From positions 6,386,001-6,450,000 of the forward strand of contig NZ_CP035913.1 of assembly GCF_004209755.1 (NCBI RefSeq): a DNA stretch of 64,000 bases. The letters run 5' to 3'. A program made the translations under genes and the position numbers. Each line of letters opens with the position of its first letter. Positions within the stretch are counted from its first letter, which is position 1. This DNA is from Pseudoduganella lutea (GTDB lineage Bacteria > Pseudomonadota > Gammaproteobacteria > Burkholderiales > Burkholderiaceae_D). Under the pieces are notes generated by a model that saw only the letters and a list, made by a program, of their open reading frames with translations, was not told where the DNA came from and did not search any database. Shown here piece by piece: positions 1 through 8,579 of this stretch.

Positions 1-1
1 C

Positions 2-301
2 GCCGTCGGCGGCGTGCTGGAGCACCTGCAACTGGTGACAAACCATCCCCATTTCGCCTGGCTGCTGAAGTTGTCGGGCCTGATGGCGGAACTCGATGAG
101 CGGCTCGATGACGCGGAAACGCTCGACGCCGGCGAGGCGGCGCAATGGCGCACCGCGTTCGAGAGCCTGATCGGCCCGCGCGCCGCGATCGACGAAGACT
201 TCCGCAAGCGCTATCTCGCCCTGCTGCACGACGCGCCCGAGGTGGCGATGGCCAATGGCGCGCTGCGCCAGGCGCTCGGCAAGGTGCCGCAGGCGCAGTG
301 A
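2..301 (+). CDS. Hypothetical protein, C-terminal part (5' end outside the window)
   Basis: The reading frame is open from the first bases of the window to a TGA at 299-301, so only the last 99 residues are visible. A GTG at 14 could be read as a start but sits inside the open frame without a Shine-Dalgarno sequence. The fragment is charged and mostly helical (HFAWLLKLSGLMAELDERLDD), with no signal peptide, membrane segment or metal motif. I do not recognise the family. It is followed by about 130 non-coding bases and a terminator shared with the convergent metallopeptidase gene. Confidence 0.55.
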   Translation, partial: AVGGVLEHLQLVTNHPHFAWLLKLSGLMAELDERLDDAETLDAGEAAQWRTAFESLIGPRAAIDEDFRKRYLALLHDAPEVAMANGALRQALGKVPQAQ

Positions 302-386
302 CGCGGCATGCAAGGCGCTGTTGGCGGAAGTGCTGACTGGTTCCGCAGGAGCGTTCCCCACTTTTACACGAACAGCGAGCATGAAA

Positions 387-408
387 AAGGCCGGGCAAGC
401 CCGGCCTT
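387..408. terminator. Bidirectional intrinsic terminator
   Basis: A perfect 10-bp stem (AAGGCCGGGC / GCCCGGCCTT) with an AA loop sits between two convergent genes. Read on the minus strand the stem is followed by a run of five T, so it is a good terminator for the metallopeptidase gene ending at 433. On the plus strand the T run is short. Confidence 0.75.
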
Positions 409-432
409 CCAGATATTGCGGCTAACCCCGGA

Positions 433-1881
433 TTACCAGCCGATATCCTTCAGCAGTGGCAGCGACAGGTCCTTCGGCGGTTCCACTTCATGCGTCAGGT
501 CGCCGTTGATCGATGGCTCCATCAGCTGGTTCGGCGACGCGGACGTGGTGTAGTGCGACACCGAGGAGCCCGGCTGGAACGTGGTCGGCGTGAACATCAG
601 GATGCGCTTCTGCTTGTCCGTGCCGGCCAGTTGCGTCGGGTCGGCGCCCAGCAGTGCCGTAACACCGGAGGTGGTGCGGCTGCGGAACGCCAGCGCTGCC
701 TTGAGGGCCGCGCCATCCGCCTGGGTGATGCGTACGGACGGGATCGTGATGCTCGGATCGTTGCCGCTCATGCCGGCCGGATCGCCCGGGGCGTTGTCGG
801 CCACGATCATCGCGATCGCGCCGGCCGCCTGCACGTTGGCCGCCTTGATGGCGAAGTTGCACGTGCCACGGTCGACCAGCGCGATATTGCCCTGCACGGC
901 CTTGGCGTTGGCGCCCGTCAGCGGTGTGCAGGCCAGGCCCGTGTTGGTGGTGCGGTTTTCCACGACCGGCATGATCTGGCCGCTGACATTGGCGTCGGTG
1001 ATGCGCGGGCCGAAGCTCGCTTCGCCGAACGGCTTGTTACCGGCCGCGCCGGCGGCGGCCGGGCCACCGATGGTGACCACGCCGCGCGGGCCGAGCACAT
1101 CCGGCACCGCCGCGGTCACGTTCGGGCCGTCCCACGACATGCCATCGCCGCTGACCGCGTTGGCCACGCGCTCTTCCTCGGTCATGTCGATCCACTTCTT
1201 GTTGGTGCGGTTGTCCGTCATGAAGTGGTCCCAGATCGCCGGTGTTTCACCCAGGTACTGGCCGGTTTCCTCGTCCGTGAAGCTCTGGAAGCCCAGGCCA
1301 TGGCCCATTTCATGCAGCAGCACGGTCACGAAATCGGTGGCGGTGCCATGGTTCGCGTCCAGGCCCAGGTAGAACGGCGAACCCGGCAGGCAATCCTCGG
1401 CCAGGCCGAGGCGCGAATTGAAGCGGGCGCGGATGTCGGCGACGTCCGGGCTCTGATCTTCGCCGGACAGCTTGTTGGCCAGCGCGGTCGGATACCAGGT
1501 ACCCGCTTTTGGCGCGCCAGGGAAGTCGGAAAACACTTCCAGCGTGCCGGCCGAACCCAGCGTGGCACTGTTGGCCGTGCAGTTCAGCGGTTCGAAGCTG
1601 GCCTGGATGCGGATCGGTACCGAGCTTTCCAGCTTGGCGCCCCAGATGTTGGCCGCGTAGGTGAAGGCGATCAGTCGCTGCTCGCCCAGCGTGGTGCCGC
1701 TGTTGCCGCCGACCGGCGTGGCCGGCGTCGGGTCGTTGAAGCCCACGCCAGGGCCGTTGCCGTTGACGATGACGATTTCGGCGGCTTGTGCGGCACCGGC
1801 GGCGCCGAACGCGAAGGCAATGGCTGCCACGATGTGTTTCACGGGCTGCTTCACGAGGTGCGTCATGTTATTGCGCTTCAT
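433..1881 (-). CDS. Secreted zinc metallopeptidase with PA domain
   Basis: This 482-residue protein begins with a signal peptide (hydrophobic run ending AAGAAQAAE) and carries a HEMGHGLGF zinc-binding motif (HExxHxxGF) near residue 205. A protease-associated (PA) domain follows at about residues 310-400, with the typical LVDRGTCNF and AAGAIAMIVAD segments. Such proteins are exported peptidases; the substrate cannot be told. The start at 1881 is chosen because AAGGA lies 7-8 bases upstream; a second ATG at 1866 is possible. The gene overlaps the end of the upstream PEP-CTERM gene by 14 bases, so the two are probably translated from one message and may act together at the cell surface. A PEP-CTERM tail is absent. 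Confidence 0.85.
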   Translation of the reverse strand: MKRNNMTHLVKQPVKHIVAAIAFAFGAAGAAQAAEIVIVNGNGPGVGFNDPTPATPVGGNSGTTLGEQRLIAFTYAANIWGAKLESSVPIRIQASFEPLNCTANSATLGSAGTLEVFSDFPGAPKAGTWYPTALANKLSGEDQSPDVADIRARFNSRLGLAEDCLPGSPFYLGLDANHGTATDFVTVLLHEMGHGLGFQSFTDEETGQYLGETPAIWDHFMTDNRTNKKWIDMTEEERVANAVSGDGMSWDGPNVTAAVPDVLGPRGVVTIGGPAAAGAAGNKPFGEASFGPRITDANVSGQIMPVVENRTTNTGLACTPLTGANAKAVQGNIALVDRGTCNFAIKAANVQAAGAIAMIVADNAPGDPAGMSGNDPSITIPSVRITQADGAALKAALAFRSRTTSGVTALLGADPTQLAGTDKQKRILMFTPTTFQPGSSVSHYTTSASPNQLMEPSINGDLTHEVEPPKDLSLPLLKDIGW

Positions 1882-2923
1882 AGCGTTGTTCCTTGGCTTG
1901 CGCGGTGCGCGTGTTGTTGACCAGAGCGTTCGCGGCATCGGCGCCGGTGACGCAAGCTTCGGTGAGGCTGCCATCCGCATTACGGGTGACGACCGAGTAG
2001 ACGGCCTTGTCGGCGACATTGATCTTGCGGGTGCCGTTCTTCGACACTTCCACACGCGGTGCGCTCGAAACGCCGCGCTCGGTCCGGCGTGCATGGGCGG
2101 AGGCGGCCGACGGTACCAGTGCGCGGTACTCTTCCGCGGTCGGAGCGCGCAGTGCGCCGGTGTCGGCATCGCGCACGACGACCATGCCCTGGTCTTTCGT
2201 TACCTGTTGCGTCGCTTCCTTCGATGCCTCGTGAGCCATCGCGCCCTGCGACATGCCCAGTGCGGCCAGGGCCAGGCCGGCGCCGGCGGCGGCGCGGCGG
2301 CTGCGGCGCGCGGCAAAGCCCACGGCACCCAGGCCCAGCGCCAGCATCAGCCAGGTCGACGGTTCCGGTACGGCGGCAATGGCAATGCTGTCGATGCCGA
2401 TGTAGCTGGCTTCGTCATACGTGCCCGTGTAGTGGAAGCCGAAACGGCCCGTGCCCGTGCCCGTGATGTCGGCGGTGTACTGGGTCCAGCCATTCGGATA
2501 GGCCACGCCGGAAATCGACACCAGGGACGTGGTGAAGCCCGATGCGGCCGTGCCGGCGCCGGCGCTGAACAGGACTTCCAGCGAATCGGTGAAACCCTCT
2601 TCGGCGCTGTCGCGGGTGTAGAACGTCAGGCGGGTCGGGCCGGCCAGCGTGATTTCCGGGCTGATCAGCCAGCTGTCGATAACATTCGTGACGGGATCGG
2701 CTATCAGGAAGTTTGCGGCGATATACGACGTGTCCGCGCCGGCCTGCGCGCTGAAGATACCCGTGTTGCCCTGGAACCAGCCGGTGCTGCCAGCCTGTAC
2801 CCAGTCGCCCAGCGACGTGACATCGTCGAACCCTTCGGTCAGGGACGACGGCGGCGTTTCCGCATGCGCGGCTGCCGATAGTGTCAGCGCCGCTGATGCA
2901 AAGAGAGTGAGGAAGGTTTTCAT
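1868..2923 (-). CDS. PEP-CTERM choice-of-anchor J type protein with a post-PEP-CTERM domain
   Basis: The 351-residue product has a signal peptide (MKTFLTLFASAALTLSAAAHA), a beta-rich domain at about 25-200 resembling choice-of-anchor J proteins (FDDVTSLGDW, GNTGIF, SWLISPEITL), and a textbook PEP-CTERM sorting signal, VPEPSTWLMLALGLGAVGFA followed by ARRSRR, near residues 208-234. In most members the protein ends there. Here about 115 more residues follow: a second hydrophobic stretch ending GAMAHEAS that looks like a signal peptide, then a hydrophilic domain containing VVRDADTGALRAPTAEEYRAL. From memory, family libraries name this tail post-PEP-CTERM-1. The ATG at 2923 is the natural start because the signal peptide begins there. 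Confidence 0.85.
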   Translation of the reverse strand: MKTFLTLFASAALTLSAAAHAETPPSSLTEGFDDVTSLGDWVQAGSTGWFQGNTGIFSAQAGADTSYIAANFLIADPVTNVIDSWLISPEITLAGPTRLTFYTRDSAEEGFTDSLEVLFSAGAGTAASGFTTSLVSISGVAYPNGWTQYTADITGTGTGRFGFHYTGTYDEASYIGIDSIAIAAVPEPSTWLMLALGLGAVGFAARRSRRAAAGAGLALAALGMSQGAMAHEASKEATQQVTKDQGMVVVRDADTGALRAPTAEEYRALVPSAASAHARRTERGVSSAPRVEVSKNGTRKINVADKAVYSVVTRNADGSLTEACVTGADAANALVNNTRTAQAKEQRYEAQ

Positions 2924-3253
2924 TGATTCACTTTCATTGACTTGTGGAAGAAGAAGCAAAATGTTTTGCAAATTGCAATCTGAGTATAAGACCAAGAACT
3001 GACGAGTTCATCGGTTGATAGTTACAATTTCAGATGTTTTTTTGATCCGTATCGAAAAAGCAACGTGCTTTTTTTTGCCTTTCCGCAAGCCCAGTATCCA
3101 TGCGGGTTTCAAGCCCATCCGCGCACCCTGTCTTCCGGACAGTCACTGCACGCTTGACGTATTGGAGCACTTATGCCCCGTAATAAAATGTGAATAATGT
3201 GACTGCGGCGCGGGACTTGGCCGAATTTCGTCCGGGCATCGAAGGCGGGTACA
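2924..3253. other. 330-base gene-free spacer between divergent genes
   Basis: The spacer is much richer in A and T than its surroundings and should hold the promoters of the PEP-CTERM gene (leftward) and msbA (rightward). It contains the AAAAAGCA-ACG-TGCTTTTT hairpin at 3055-3073. TACAAT at 3250-3255 looks like a -10 box but overlaps the annotated msbA ATG. No convincing open frame is present. Confidence 0.5.
3055..3076 (+). terminator. Terminator-like hairpin with T tract, no obvious gene upstream
   Basis: AAAAAGCA pairs perfectly with TGCTTTTT around an ACG loop and is followed by three more T. It lies between divergent genes, where no annotated transcript needs ending. It could close a short RNA or be a relic. 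Confidence 0.4.
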
Positions 3254-5107
3254 ATGCTGCCTTTATCTTTCCCCTGTCGCCACGTGTCGAGCCGCCAACT
3301 GTATTCACGCCTGCTGCTGCAATTCCGTCCTTATTCCGGCGCCCTGGCCGCCACCGTGCTCGCGGTGGGCATCGCATCGTTGACCGATGTGCTGCTGATC
3401 GGGCAGCTGCAGAGCGTGATCGACGCGTTCGGCGCGCAAGATCTTGCGCACGGTGCCAAGCCGGACAGCGCCGTGGTGTCGACCGTGAAAGGCTGGATCA
3501 GCCAGCTGCTGCCGGTCAGCTCGGGCCAGGCGGCGCTGTGGACGATCCCGGCGATCATCATGGCACTGGCGATCCTGCGCATGGTCAGCAGCTTTGCCGG
3601 CGATTATGGCGCCGCATGGCTCAGCAACCAAGTGCAGGCGGACCTGCGCGAAAAGATGTTCGCCCGCATCCTGCGCCTGCCGAACGGCTATTTCGACCAG
3701 TCGTCGACCGGCACCACGCTGTCGCGCGTCACCTTCGACGCCAACCAGGTGTCGCAGGCGGGCCTGAACGTGATCAACGTGGCAGTGCGCGATTCCGTCC
3801 TTGCCATCGGCTACCTGGTCACGATGCTCGTGTATGACTGGCAGCTGGCCGTGTTCTGCCTGACGCTGCTGCCGCCGGTCGCGGCCATCGTGACGTTCGC
3901 TGGCCGCCGGATGCGCCGCCTGTCCGAAAGCGGGCAGCACGCGATGGGCGAACTGACCCGCGTGCTGGACGAAAGCATCGGTGGCCAGCGGGTCGTGAAG
4001 ATCTTCGGCGGCCAGAAGTACGAGCAGCGCCGCTTCGACGAAGTGGTAAAGCTGAACCGCCGCCTGGCGGTGAAGCACGCGGCCACGGCGGCAATGAACT
4101 CGGGGATCATCATGATGCTGATCGGCGTCATGCTGTCGGCCGTGATCTATTACGCGCTGCTGCGCGCGCAGGCCGATGCGCTTACGGCGGGCGACTTCGT
4201 CACGTTCATGGTGGCGCTGCTGGCCATGCAGTCACCGATCAAGAACCTCACCAAGATCAACGAGCCGCTGCAGCGCGGCCTCGCCGCGGCGAAATCCGTG
4301 TTCGGCGTGATCGACGCGCCGGTCGAGATGGACGACGGCACCCGCACGCTGGGGCGCGCCGGTGGCCGTATCGAACTGGCATCGGTCAGCTTCCGCTACG
4401 AGGGCACCGGCGCGGATGCCGCACCGGCGCTGGACAATGTGTCGCTGGACATTCCCGCCGGCGAAACCATCGCGCTGGTGGGGGGGTCCGGCAGCGGCAA
4501 GACCACGCTGGCCAGCCTGCTGCCGCGCTTCTACGATGTCAGCGGCGGGCGCATCATGCTCGACGGGGTGGACCTGCGCGATTACCGGCTGGCCGACCTG
4601 CGCGCGCAGATCGCGCTGGTGAGCCAGGACGTGGTGCTGTTCAACGACACGCTCGCCGCCAACATCGCGTATGGCGACCCGGCGCCGGACCCGGTGCGCA
4701 TCGAAGCGGCCGCGCAGGCGGCCTATGCGCACGAATTCATCGTGCGCCAGCCCGACGGCTATGCGACCCAGGTCGGCGAGAACGGCCTGCGCCTGTCCGG
4801 CGGCCAGCGCCAGCGGCTTGCCATCGCCCGGGCGCTGTACAAGGATGCGCCGATCCTGATCCTGGACGAAGCCACGAGCGCGCTGGACACGGAATCGGAA
4901 CGCCAGGTGCAGGCGGCGCTGGAACGGCTGATGGAAGGGCGCACCACCGTCGTCATCGCGCACCGGCTCTCGACGATCGAGAACGCCGACCGCATCGTCG
5001 TCATGCATGCCGGAACGATCGCCGAGATGGGCACGCACGCGGCGCTGCTGGCGCAGGGTGGCGCGTATGCGCGGTTGTACCAGACGCAGAAGCAGTTGAG
5101 CCACTGA
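3254..5107 (+). CDS. msbA: Lipid A export ABC transporter, ATP-binding/permease protein MsbA
   Basis: The 617-residue protein is a half-transporter with a six-helix permease domain (about 20-330) fused to an ATPase domain. The ATPase shows Walker A GGSGSGKTTL (about 411), signature LSGGQRQR (about 514), Walker B ILILDEATSALD (about 533) and the H-loop VIAHRLST. MsbA flips lipid A-core across the inner membrane for lipopolysaccharide assembly. The ATG at 3254 has AAGGCGGG just upstream, but those bases run into a TACAAT that could be a -10 box. If it is, the real start would be the GTG at 3284, giving an N-terminus MSSRQLYSRLLLQF that also fits the family. It stands alone rather than beside lpxK. 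Confidence 0.9.
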   Translation: MLPLSFPCRHVSSRQLYSRLLLQFRPYSGALAATVLAVGIASLTDVLLIGQLQSVIDAFGAQDLAHGAKPDSAVVSTVKGWISQLLPVSSGQAALWTIPAIIMALAILRMVSSFAGDYGAAWLSNQVQADLREKMFARILRLPNGYFDQSSTGTTLSRVTFDANQVSQAGLNVINVAVRDSVLAIGYLVTMLVYDWQLAVFCLTLLPPVAAIVTFAGRRMRRLSESGQHAMGELTRVLDESIGGQRVVKIFGGQKYEQRRFDEVVKLNRRLAVKHAATAAMNSGIIMMLIGVMLSAVIYYALLRAQADALTAGDFVTFMVALLAMQSPIKNLTKINEPLQRGLAAAKSVFGVIDAPVEMDDGTRTLGRAGGRIELASVSFRYEGTGADAAPALDNVSLDIPAGETIALVGGSGSGKTTLASLLPRFYDVSGGRIMLDGVDLRDYRLADLRAQIALVSQDVVLFNDTLAANIAYGDPAPDPVRIEAAAQAAYAHEFIVRQPDGYATQVGENGLRLSGGQRQRLAIARALYKDAPILILDEATSALDTESERQVQAALERLMEGRTTVVIAHRLSTIENADRIVVMHAGTIAEMGTHAALLAQGGAYARLYQTQKQLSH

Positions 5108-5119
5108 CCCGCGGCGCGT

Positions 5120-6208
5120 TCAGTCGTCATGCTTCTGTGACGGCGTGCGCACCGGGTCCTTGAGCACGTCCTGCACGTAGAGCATCGTCACCAGCACCGC
5201 CAGCACGGCGGTCAGCGGGGTGGCCAACGCCACGCCAGCCATGCCGAACAGGGCGCCGAACAGCAACTGCATGACGATGGTCAGTGCCGGCGGCAGCGAC
5301 ACGGTACGCTTTTCAATGAGCGGCGACAGCAGGTAGCCCTCCGCAAGCTGGATGCCGCCGAACAGCAGCGCCACGTAGAGCGCCTGCTGGGGGCTGTCCG
5401 AGAAGGCGATCAGCATGGCCGGCACGCCGGCCATCAGCGGGCCGAGATAGGGAATGAAGTCGAGCAGCCCGGCGATCAGCCCGAGGATCAGCGCCAGCGG
5501 CACATCCAGCAAGGCCAGGCCGGCGGCCGACAGGATCGTCACCAGCAGCATCGACGCGGCCTTGCCCAGCAGCCAGCGCGACAGCGTGCGGCCCAGTTCA
5601 TCCATCACTTCGCGCGCCCGCTGCCGCCGGCGCGGCGGGACCAGCGTAATCAGGCCGTCGATGTAGATGTGGGGCTGGGCAGCGAAATACACACCCACGA
5701 ACAGGATGATGACGGCATTGCCCAGCGCGCCCAGCAGGCCAGAGAAGAATAGTCCCGCGTTCGGCACGAGCTGGCCGAGCTGCTTTTGCATCTGTTCGGG
5801 CGATGGCACGCTGGCCATCAGGCGCTTGAGCAGCGGCTGCTGTTCCATGGCGGCGCGGAAGCGCTGCAGGGCCTCGGGCACGGCGGCGCCCAGCTTGTCG
5901 GCCTGCTCGCCGATCTGTGGCGCCATGAGGTAGCCGCCGATGCCGAACACGAGCAGGAGTGCCAGCACGACCACCGCCAGCGCGGCATTCCGGCCAAGGC
6001 GCAGTCGCGTGTGCACGATGCCGGCCAGCTCATAGAGCAGGATCGCGAACAGGATGCAGGCGAAGACGAGCAGCAGCGCGTCGTAGGCGAACCAGATGGC
6101 GGCCAGCGCCAGGATCGTCAGGATCGTGATGCCGTTGACGAGCGCCACGCGCCGCGTGAAACGGTGTTCGGTGGCCTTGCCGGGGTCGGGATCATGTTGC
6201 TGGTCCAA
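5120..6208 (-). CDS. AI-2E family transporter (PerM-like permease)
   Basis: This 362-residue integral membrane protein has hydrophobic segments near residues 24-42, 43-65 and 72-92, a soluble amphipathic loop (about 95-150), and further helices to about 345, as in PerM/TqsA-type AI-2E exporters. The conserved LLDFIPYLGPLMAGVPAML stretch is diagnostic. Substrates of most members are unproven. Translation starts at a TTG (6208): AAGGAG lies six bases upstream and no ATG is nearby, so the Shine-Dalgarno sequence decides this start. The gene is convergent with msbA, 12 bases apart, leaving no room for a long terminator. Confidence 0.88.
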   Translation of the reverse strand: MDQQHDPDPGKATEHRFTRRVALVNGITILTILALAAIWFAYDALLLVFACILFAILLYELAGIVHTRLRLGRNAALAVVVLALLLVFGIGGYLMAPQIGEQADKLGAAVPEALQRFRAAMEQQPLLKRLMASVPSPEQMQKQLGQLVPNAGLFFSGLLGALGNAVIILFVGVYFAAQPHIYIDGLITLVPPRRRQRAREVMDELGRTLSRWLLGKAASMLLVTILSAAGLALLDVPLALILGLIAGLLDFIPYLGPLMAGVPAMLIAFSDSPQQALYVALLFGGIQLAEGYLLSPLIEKRTVSLPPALTIVMQLLFGALFGMAGVALATPLTAVLAVLVTMLYVQDVLKDPVRTPSQKHDD

Positions 6209-6256
6209 GTCTCGCTCCTTTCCGAAGTACTCCTTACAGAATTACGTCTTGCTGCG

Positions 6257-7110
6257 TCACTCCTTGCTGAGCAGGTAGGCGGCCATGTCGCGGGCATCGC
6301 GTTCCGTCACGCCGAGCGTGGGCATCGTCGTAAGCGGATCGATTTCATGCGGTACGCGGATCCAGCGGGCCAGGTTGTCGGCCGTGTTGGGCAGCACGCC
6401 GGCCACGTACTTGCGCTGCGACAGCCCGGCCAGGGGCGGGCCGACGAAGGTGTTCGGGCCCGTCACGCCGGGAATGTTGTGACAGGCCTGGCACGCATAC
6501 TGGGTGAGAGCCATGCGGCCGCGTTCGATGTCCGGATAGGCCGGAACAGCTGGCGCGGCGGCGGTAAGCGGGCGGGATGCGGTGTCCTCGACTACCGCGC
6601 GGTAGCTGTCGCGCGTGTGCAGGGGAAAGCGCTGGAGAAACGCCACCAGGTCCCAGAGCTCTTCGTCGCGCAGGTGGAATTCCCATGCCGGCATGCCGGC
6701 CATGCGGATGCCGTGCCGCGTGATCCAGTACAGTTCGCGCGGTTGCCAGCGCCGGGCCGCGTCGACCAGTGGGCCGGGCACCGGCTGCATGCTCTTGCCG
6801 ACGGGCGTCTGCGCGACGCCCGGCGCGCCGTGGCACTGCGCGCAATGCTGGTGGTACAGGTGCGCCCCGCGTACCGCGCGCGCCTTGTCCGCCAGGGGCG
6901 GTGTCGCCACGTTGCGCGCGTGGAAGCGCACCGATTCGCGCATGCCTTTTTCCAGGACCGTGTGCACGGGCTGCCAGTGCTGCTGCGTCGCCGCCACGTT
7001 GTACCAGCCGCTTTCCAGCACGATCCAGCCGCCCAGGGCGGCCACGGCCCCAGCGAAACGGTGGTGGCCAGGGCGGTCTTGACGATCAGTCGGAGTCGGT
7101 TGGAAGGCAT
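6257..7110 (-). CDS. Membrane-anchored di-heme cytochrome c (reading frame broken near 7056)
   Basis: Two CxxCH heme sites, CAQCH and CQACH, mark two class I cytochrome domains; distal Met ligands are likely in GIRMAGM and TTMPTLGV. The frame carrying the hemes is open well upstream of 7110, but its N-terminus there does not look coding. A good signal anchor, MPSNRLRLIVKTALATTV, begins at the ATG at 7110 in another frame and joins AGAVAALGGWIVLESGWYN if one base is added to the TTT (plus-strand AAA 7056-7058). From 7110 to the stop is 854 bases, one short of a multiple of three. It is divergent from the oxidase operon and probably donates electrons to it, or is a related accessory cytochrome. 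Confidence 0.7.
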
Positions 7111-7152
7111 CGATGGGACACAGGTAAAAGGGGATGCCGAGGGTGCGCACCG

Positions 7153-7166
7153 TTGAAAAAAATCCA
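7153..7166 (+). promoter_or_regulatory. FNR/ANR-like site upstream of the oxidase operon
   Basis: TTGAA-AAAA-ATCCA matches the FNR consensus TTGAT-N4-ATCAA at 8 of 10 positions. A -10-like TATATG or TATTAT follows at 7181-7189, putting the site centre about 37-41 bases before the likely start of transcription, the usual place for FNR activation. This is a visual match only. Confidence 0.4.
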
Positions 7167-7218
7167 TGATGTGTTTGCTTTATTATATGGATTCTTCCGT
7201 TTTCTGCAGGAACAGTAC

Positions 7219-7608
7219 GTGCGCGAAACACTACGTTGCCGGATAGCCGCCGCCATGCTGGTTGCCGTGCAGGCCGGCACCCTGGCCGGCTGCGGCGAGG
7301 ACACGCCGCCGGTGCGGCGCGTGGCCGGCGGCGACGTCGAACGCGGCAAGGCGCTGCTGACGCAGTTCCAGTGTGGTGCCTGCCACTCGATTCCCGGCGT
7401 CGAGGCGGCGCGCAGCACGGCCGGCCCGCCGCTCGACACCTTCGGCCGCCAGAGCTATGTGGCCGGCAGGCTGCCGAACCAGCACGAACCGCTGGTGCGG
7501 TGGATCGTCGATCCGCCGGCGATCAAGCCCGGCACGCTGATGCCGAACCTGGGCGTGTCGCCCGAGGATGCGCGCCACATGGCGGCCTACCTCTATACCC
7601 TGCAATGA
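7219..7608 (+). CDS. Lipoprotein cytochrome c
   Basis: The 129-residue protein starts with a short lipoprotein signal, with lipobox LAGC about residue 24, and one heme site CGACH about residue 54; TLMPNLGV likely gives the distal Met. It would sit in the periplasm tethered to a membrane and carry single electrons. The GTG at 7219 is preferred because AGGA lies about eight bases upstream; an internal ATG at 7255 would destroy the signal. Its stop overlaps the start of the subunit II gene (ATGA), so it is the first gene of the oxidase operon. Its heme-to-end region resembles the C-terminal half of the divergent di-heme protein. Confidence 0.85.
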   Translation: MRETLRCRIAAAMLVAVQAGTLAGCGEDTPPVRRVAGGDVERGKALLTQFQCGACHSIPGVEAARSTAGPPLDTFGRQSYVAGRLPNQHEPLVRWIVDPPAIKPGTLMPNLGVSPEDARHMAAYLYTLQ

Positions 7609-8579
7609 CGGCGGCACCAATGACGGCGGCCGCGATGACGGGGCCGGCGCCACGGCAGTCGGCGCTCGACCCGGCCGGGCCGGATGCCCACCTCATCGAC
7701 CAGCTGGGCTGGACGATGTCCATCGGTTCGCTCGTGATCCTCGCCGGCGTGATGGTCCTCGTCATGCGCGCGCTGCGTGCCCGCGCCACGGTGCGTTCAC
7801 GCGTGTGGATCGTCGGCGGCGGCCTGCTGCTGCCGCTGGTCGTGCTGACGGCGTTGCTGGCATGGAGCCTGGCCAGCACGGCGGGGCTCTCGCAGCCATC
7901 GTCGCTGACGGCGCTGCGCGTGGCGGTCACGGCGAAGATGTGGTGGTGGGAGGTGCGCTATGTCGATCCCGCGACGGGGCGCGACGTGGTGCTGGCCAAC
8001 GAGATCCGTATTCCCGCCGGCCGCCCCGTCTACCTTGCGCTGACGACGAGCGACGTGATCCATTCCTTCTGGGTACCCGCGCTGGCCGGCAAGGTCGACA
8101 TGGTGCCCGGCCGCGTGCATGGCCTGGCGCTGCAGGCCGACCGGCCCGGCACGTGGCGCGGCCAGTGCGCCGAATTCTGTGGCGCGCAGCACGCGAAGAT
8201 GGCGCTGCACGTGGTGGCGCAGCCACCGGCCGAATTCGATGCATGGCTGGCCGCGCAGGCCAGGCCGGCCGCCGCACCGGCCACCGCGCAGCTCGTGCGC
8301 GGCCGGCAGGCGTTCCTGGAGCGGCGCTGCGATGCCTGCCATGCGGTGCGCGGCGTGACCGGGGGACGCCTGGACCGTGAAACGGCGGGTCCCGACCTGA
8401 CCCACGTGGGCAGCCGCCTGTACCTGGCGGCCGGCACGCTGCCCACCCGCCAGGGCACGCTGGCCGGCTGGGTCGCCGACCCGCAGTCGCACAAGCCGGG
8501 CGTGCGCATGCCTGCCGCCAGCGGCCTGGAAGGCGATGAGCTGCGCGCGCTGGTAGCATGGCTGGAGTCGCTGAAATGA
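7605..8579 (+). CDS. ctaC: Cytochrome c oxidase subunit II with fused cytochrome c (caa3 type)
   Basis: The 324-residue protein has two membrane helices (about 28-50 and 61-85), the aromatic patch KMWWWEVRY, and the CuA site formed by HSFWVP and GQCAEFCGAQHAKM (C-x3-C-x3-H-x2-M). A C-terminal cytochrome c domain contains CDACH near residue 245 and an RMPAASGL Met ligand. A fused heme domain is the hallmark of caa3 oxidases, which take electrons directly from their own cytochrome. ATGA overlaps join it to the genes on both sides. Subunit II of ordinary aa3 oxidases lacks the heme domain, so this is a second, distinct oxidase type. Confidence 0.93.
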   Translation: MTAAPMTAAAMTGPAPRQSALDPAGPDAHLIDQLGWTMSIGSLVILAGVMVLVMRALRARATVRSRVWIVGGGLLLPLVVLTALLAWSLASTAGLSQPSSLTALRVAVTAKMWWWEVRYVDPATGRDVVLANEIRIPAGRPVYLALTTSDVIHSFWVPALAGKVDMVPGRVHGLALQADRPGTWRGQCAEFCGAQHAKMALHVVAQPPAEFDAWLAAQARPAAAPATAQLVRGRQAFLERRCDACHAVRGVTGGRLDRETAGPDLTHVGSRLYLAAGTLPTRQGTLAGWVADPQSHKPGVRMPAASGLEGDELRALVAWLESLK

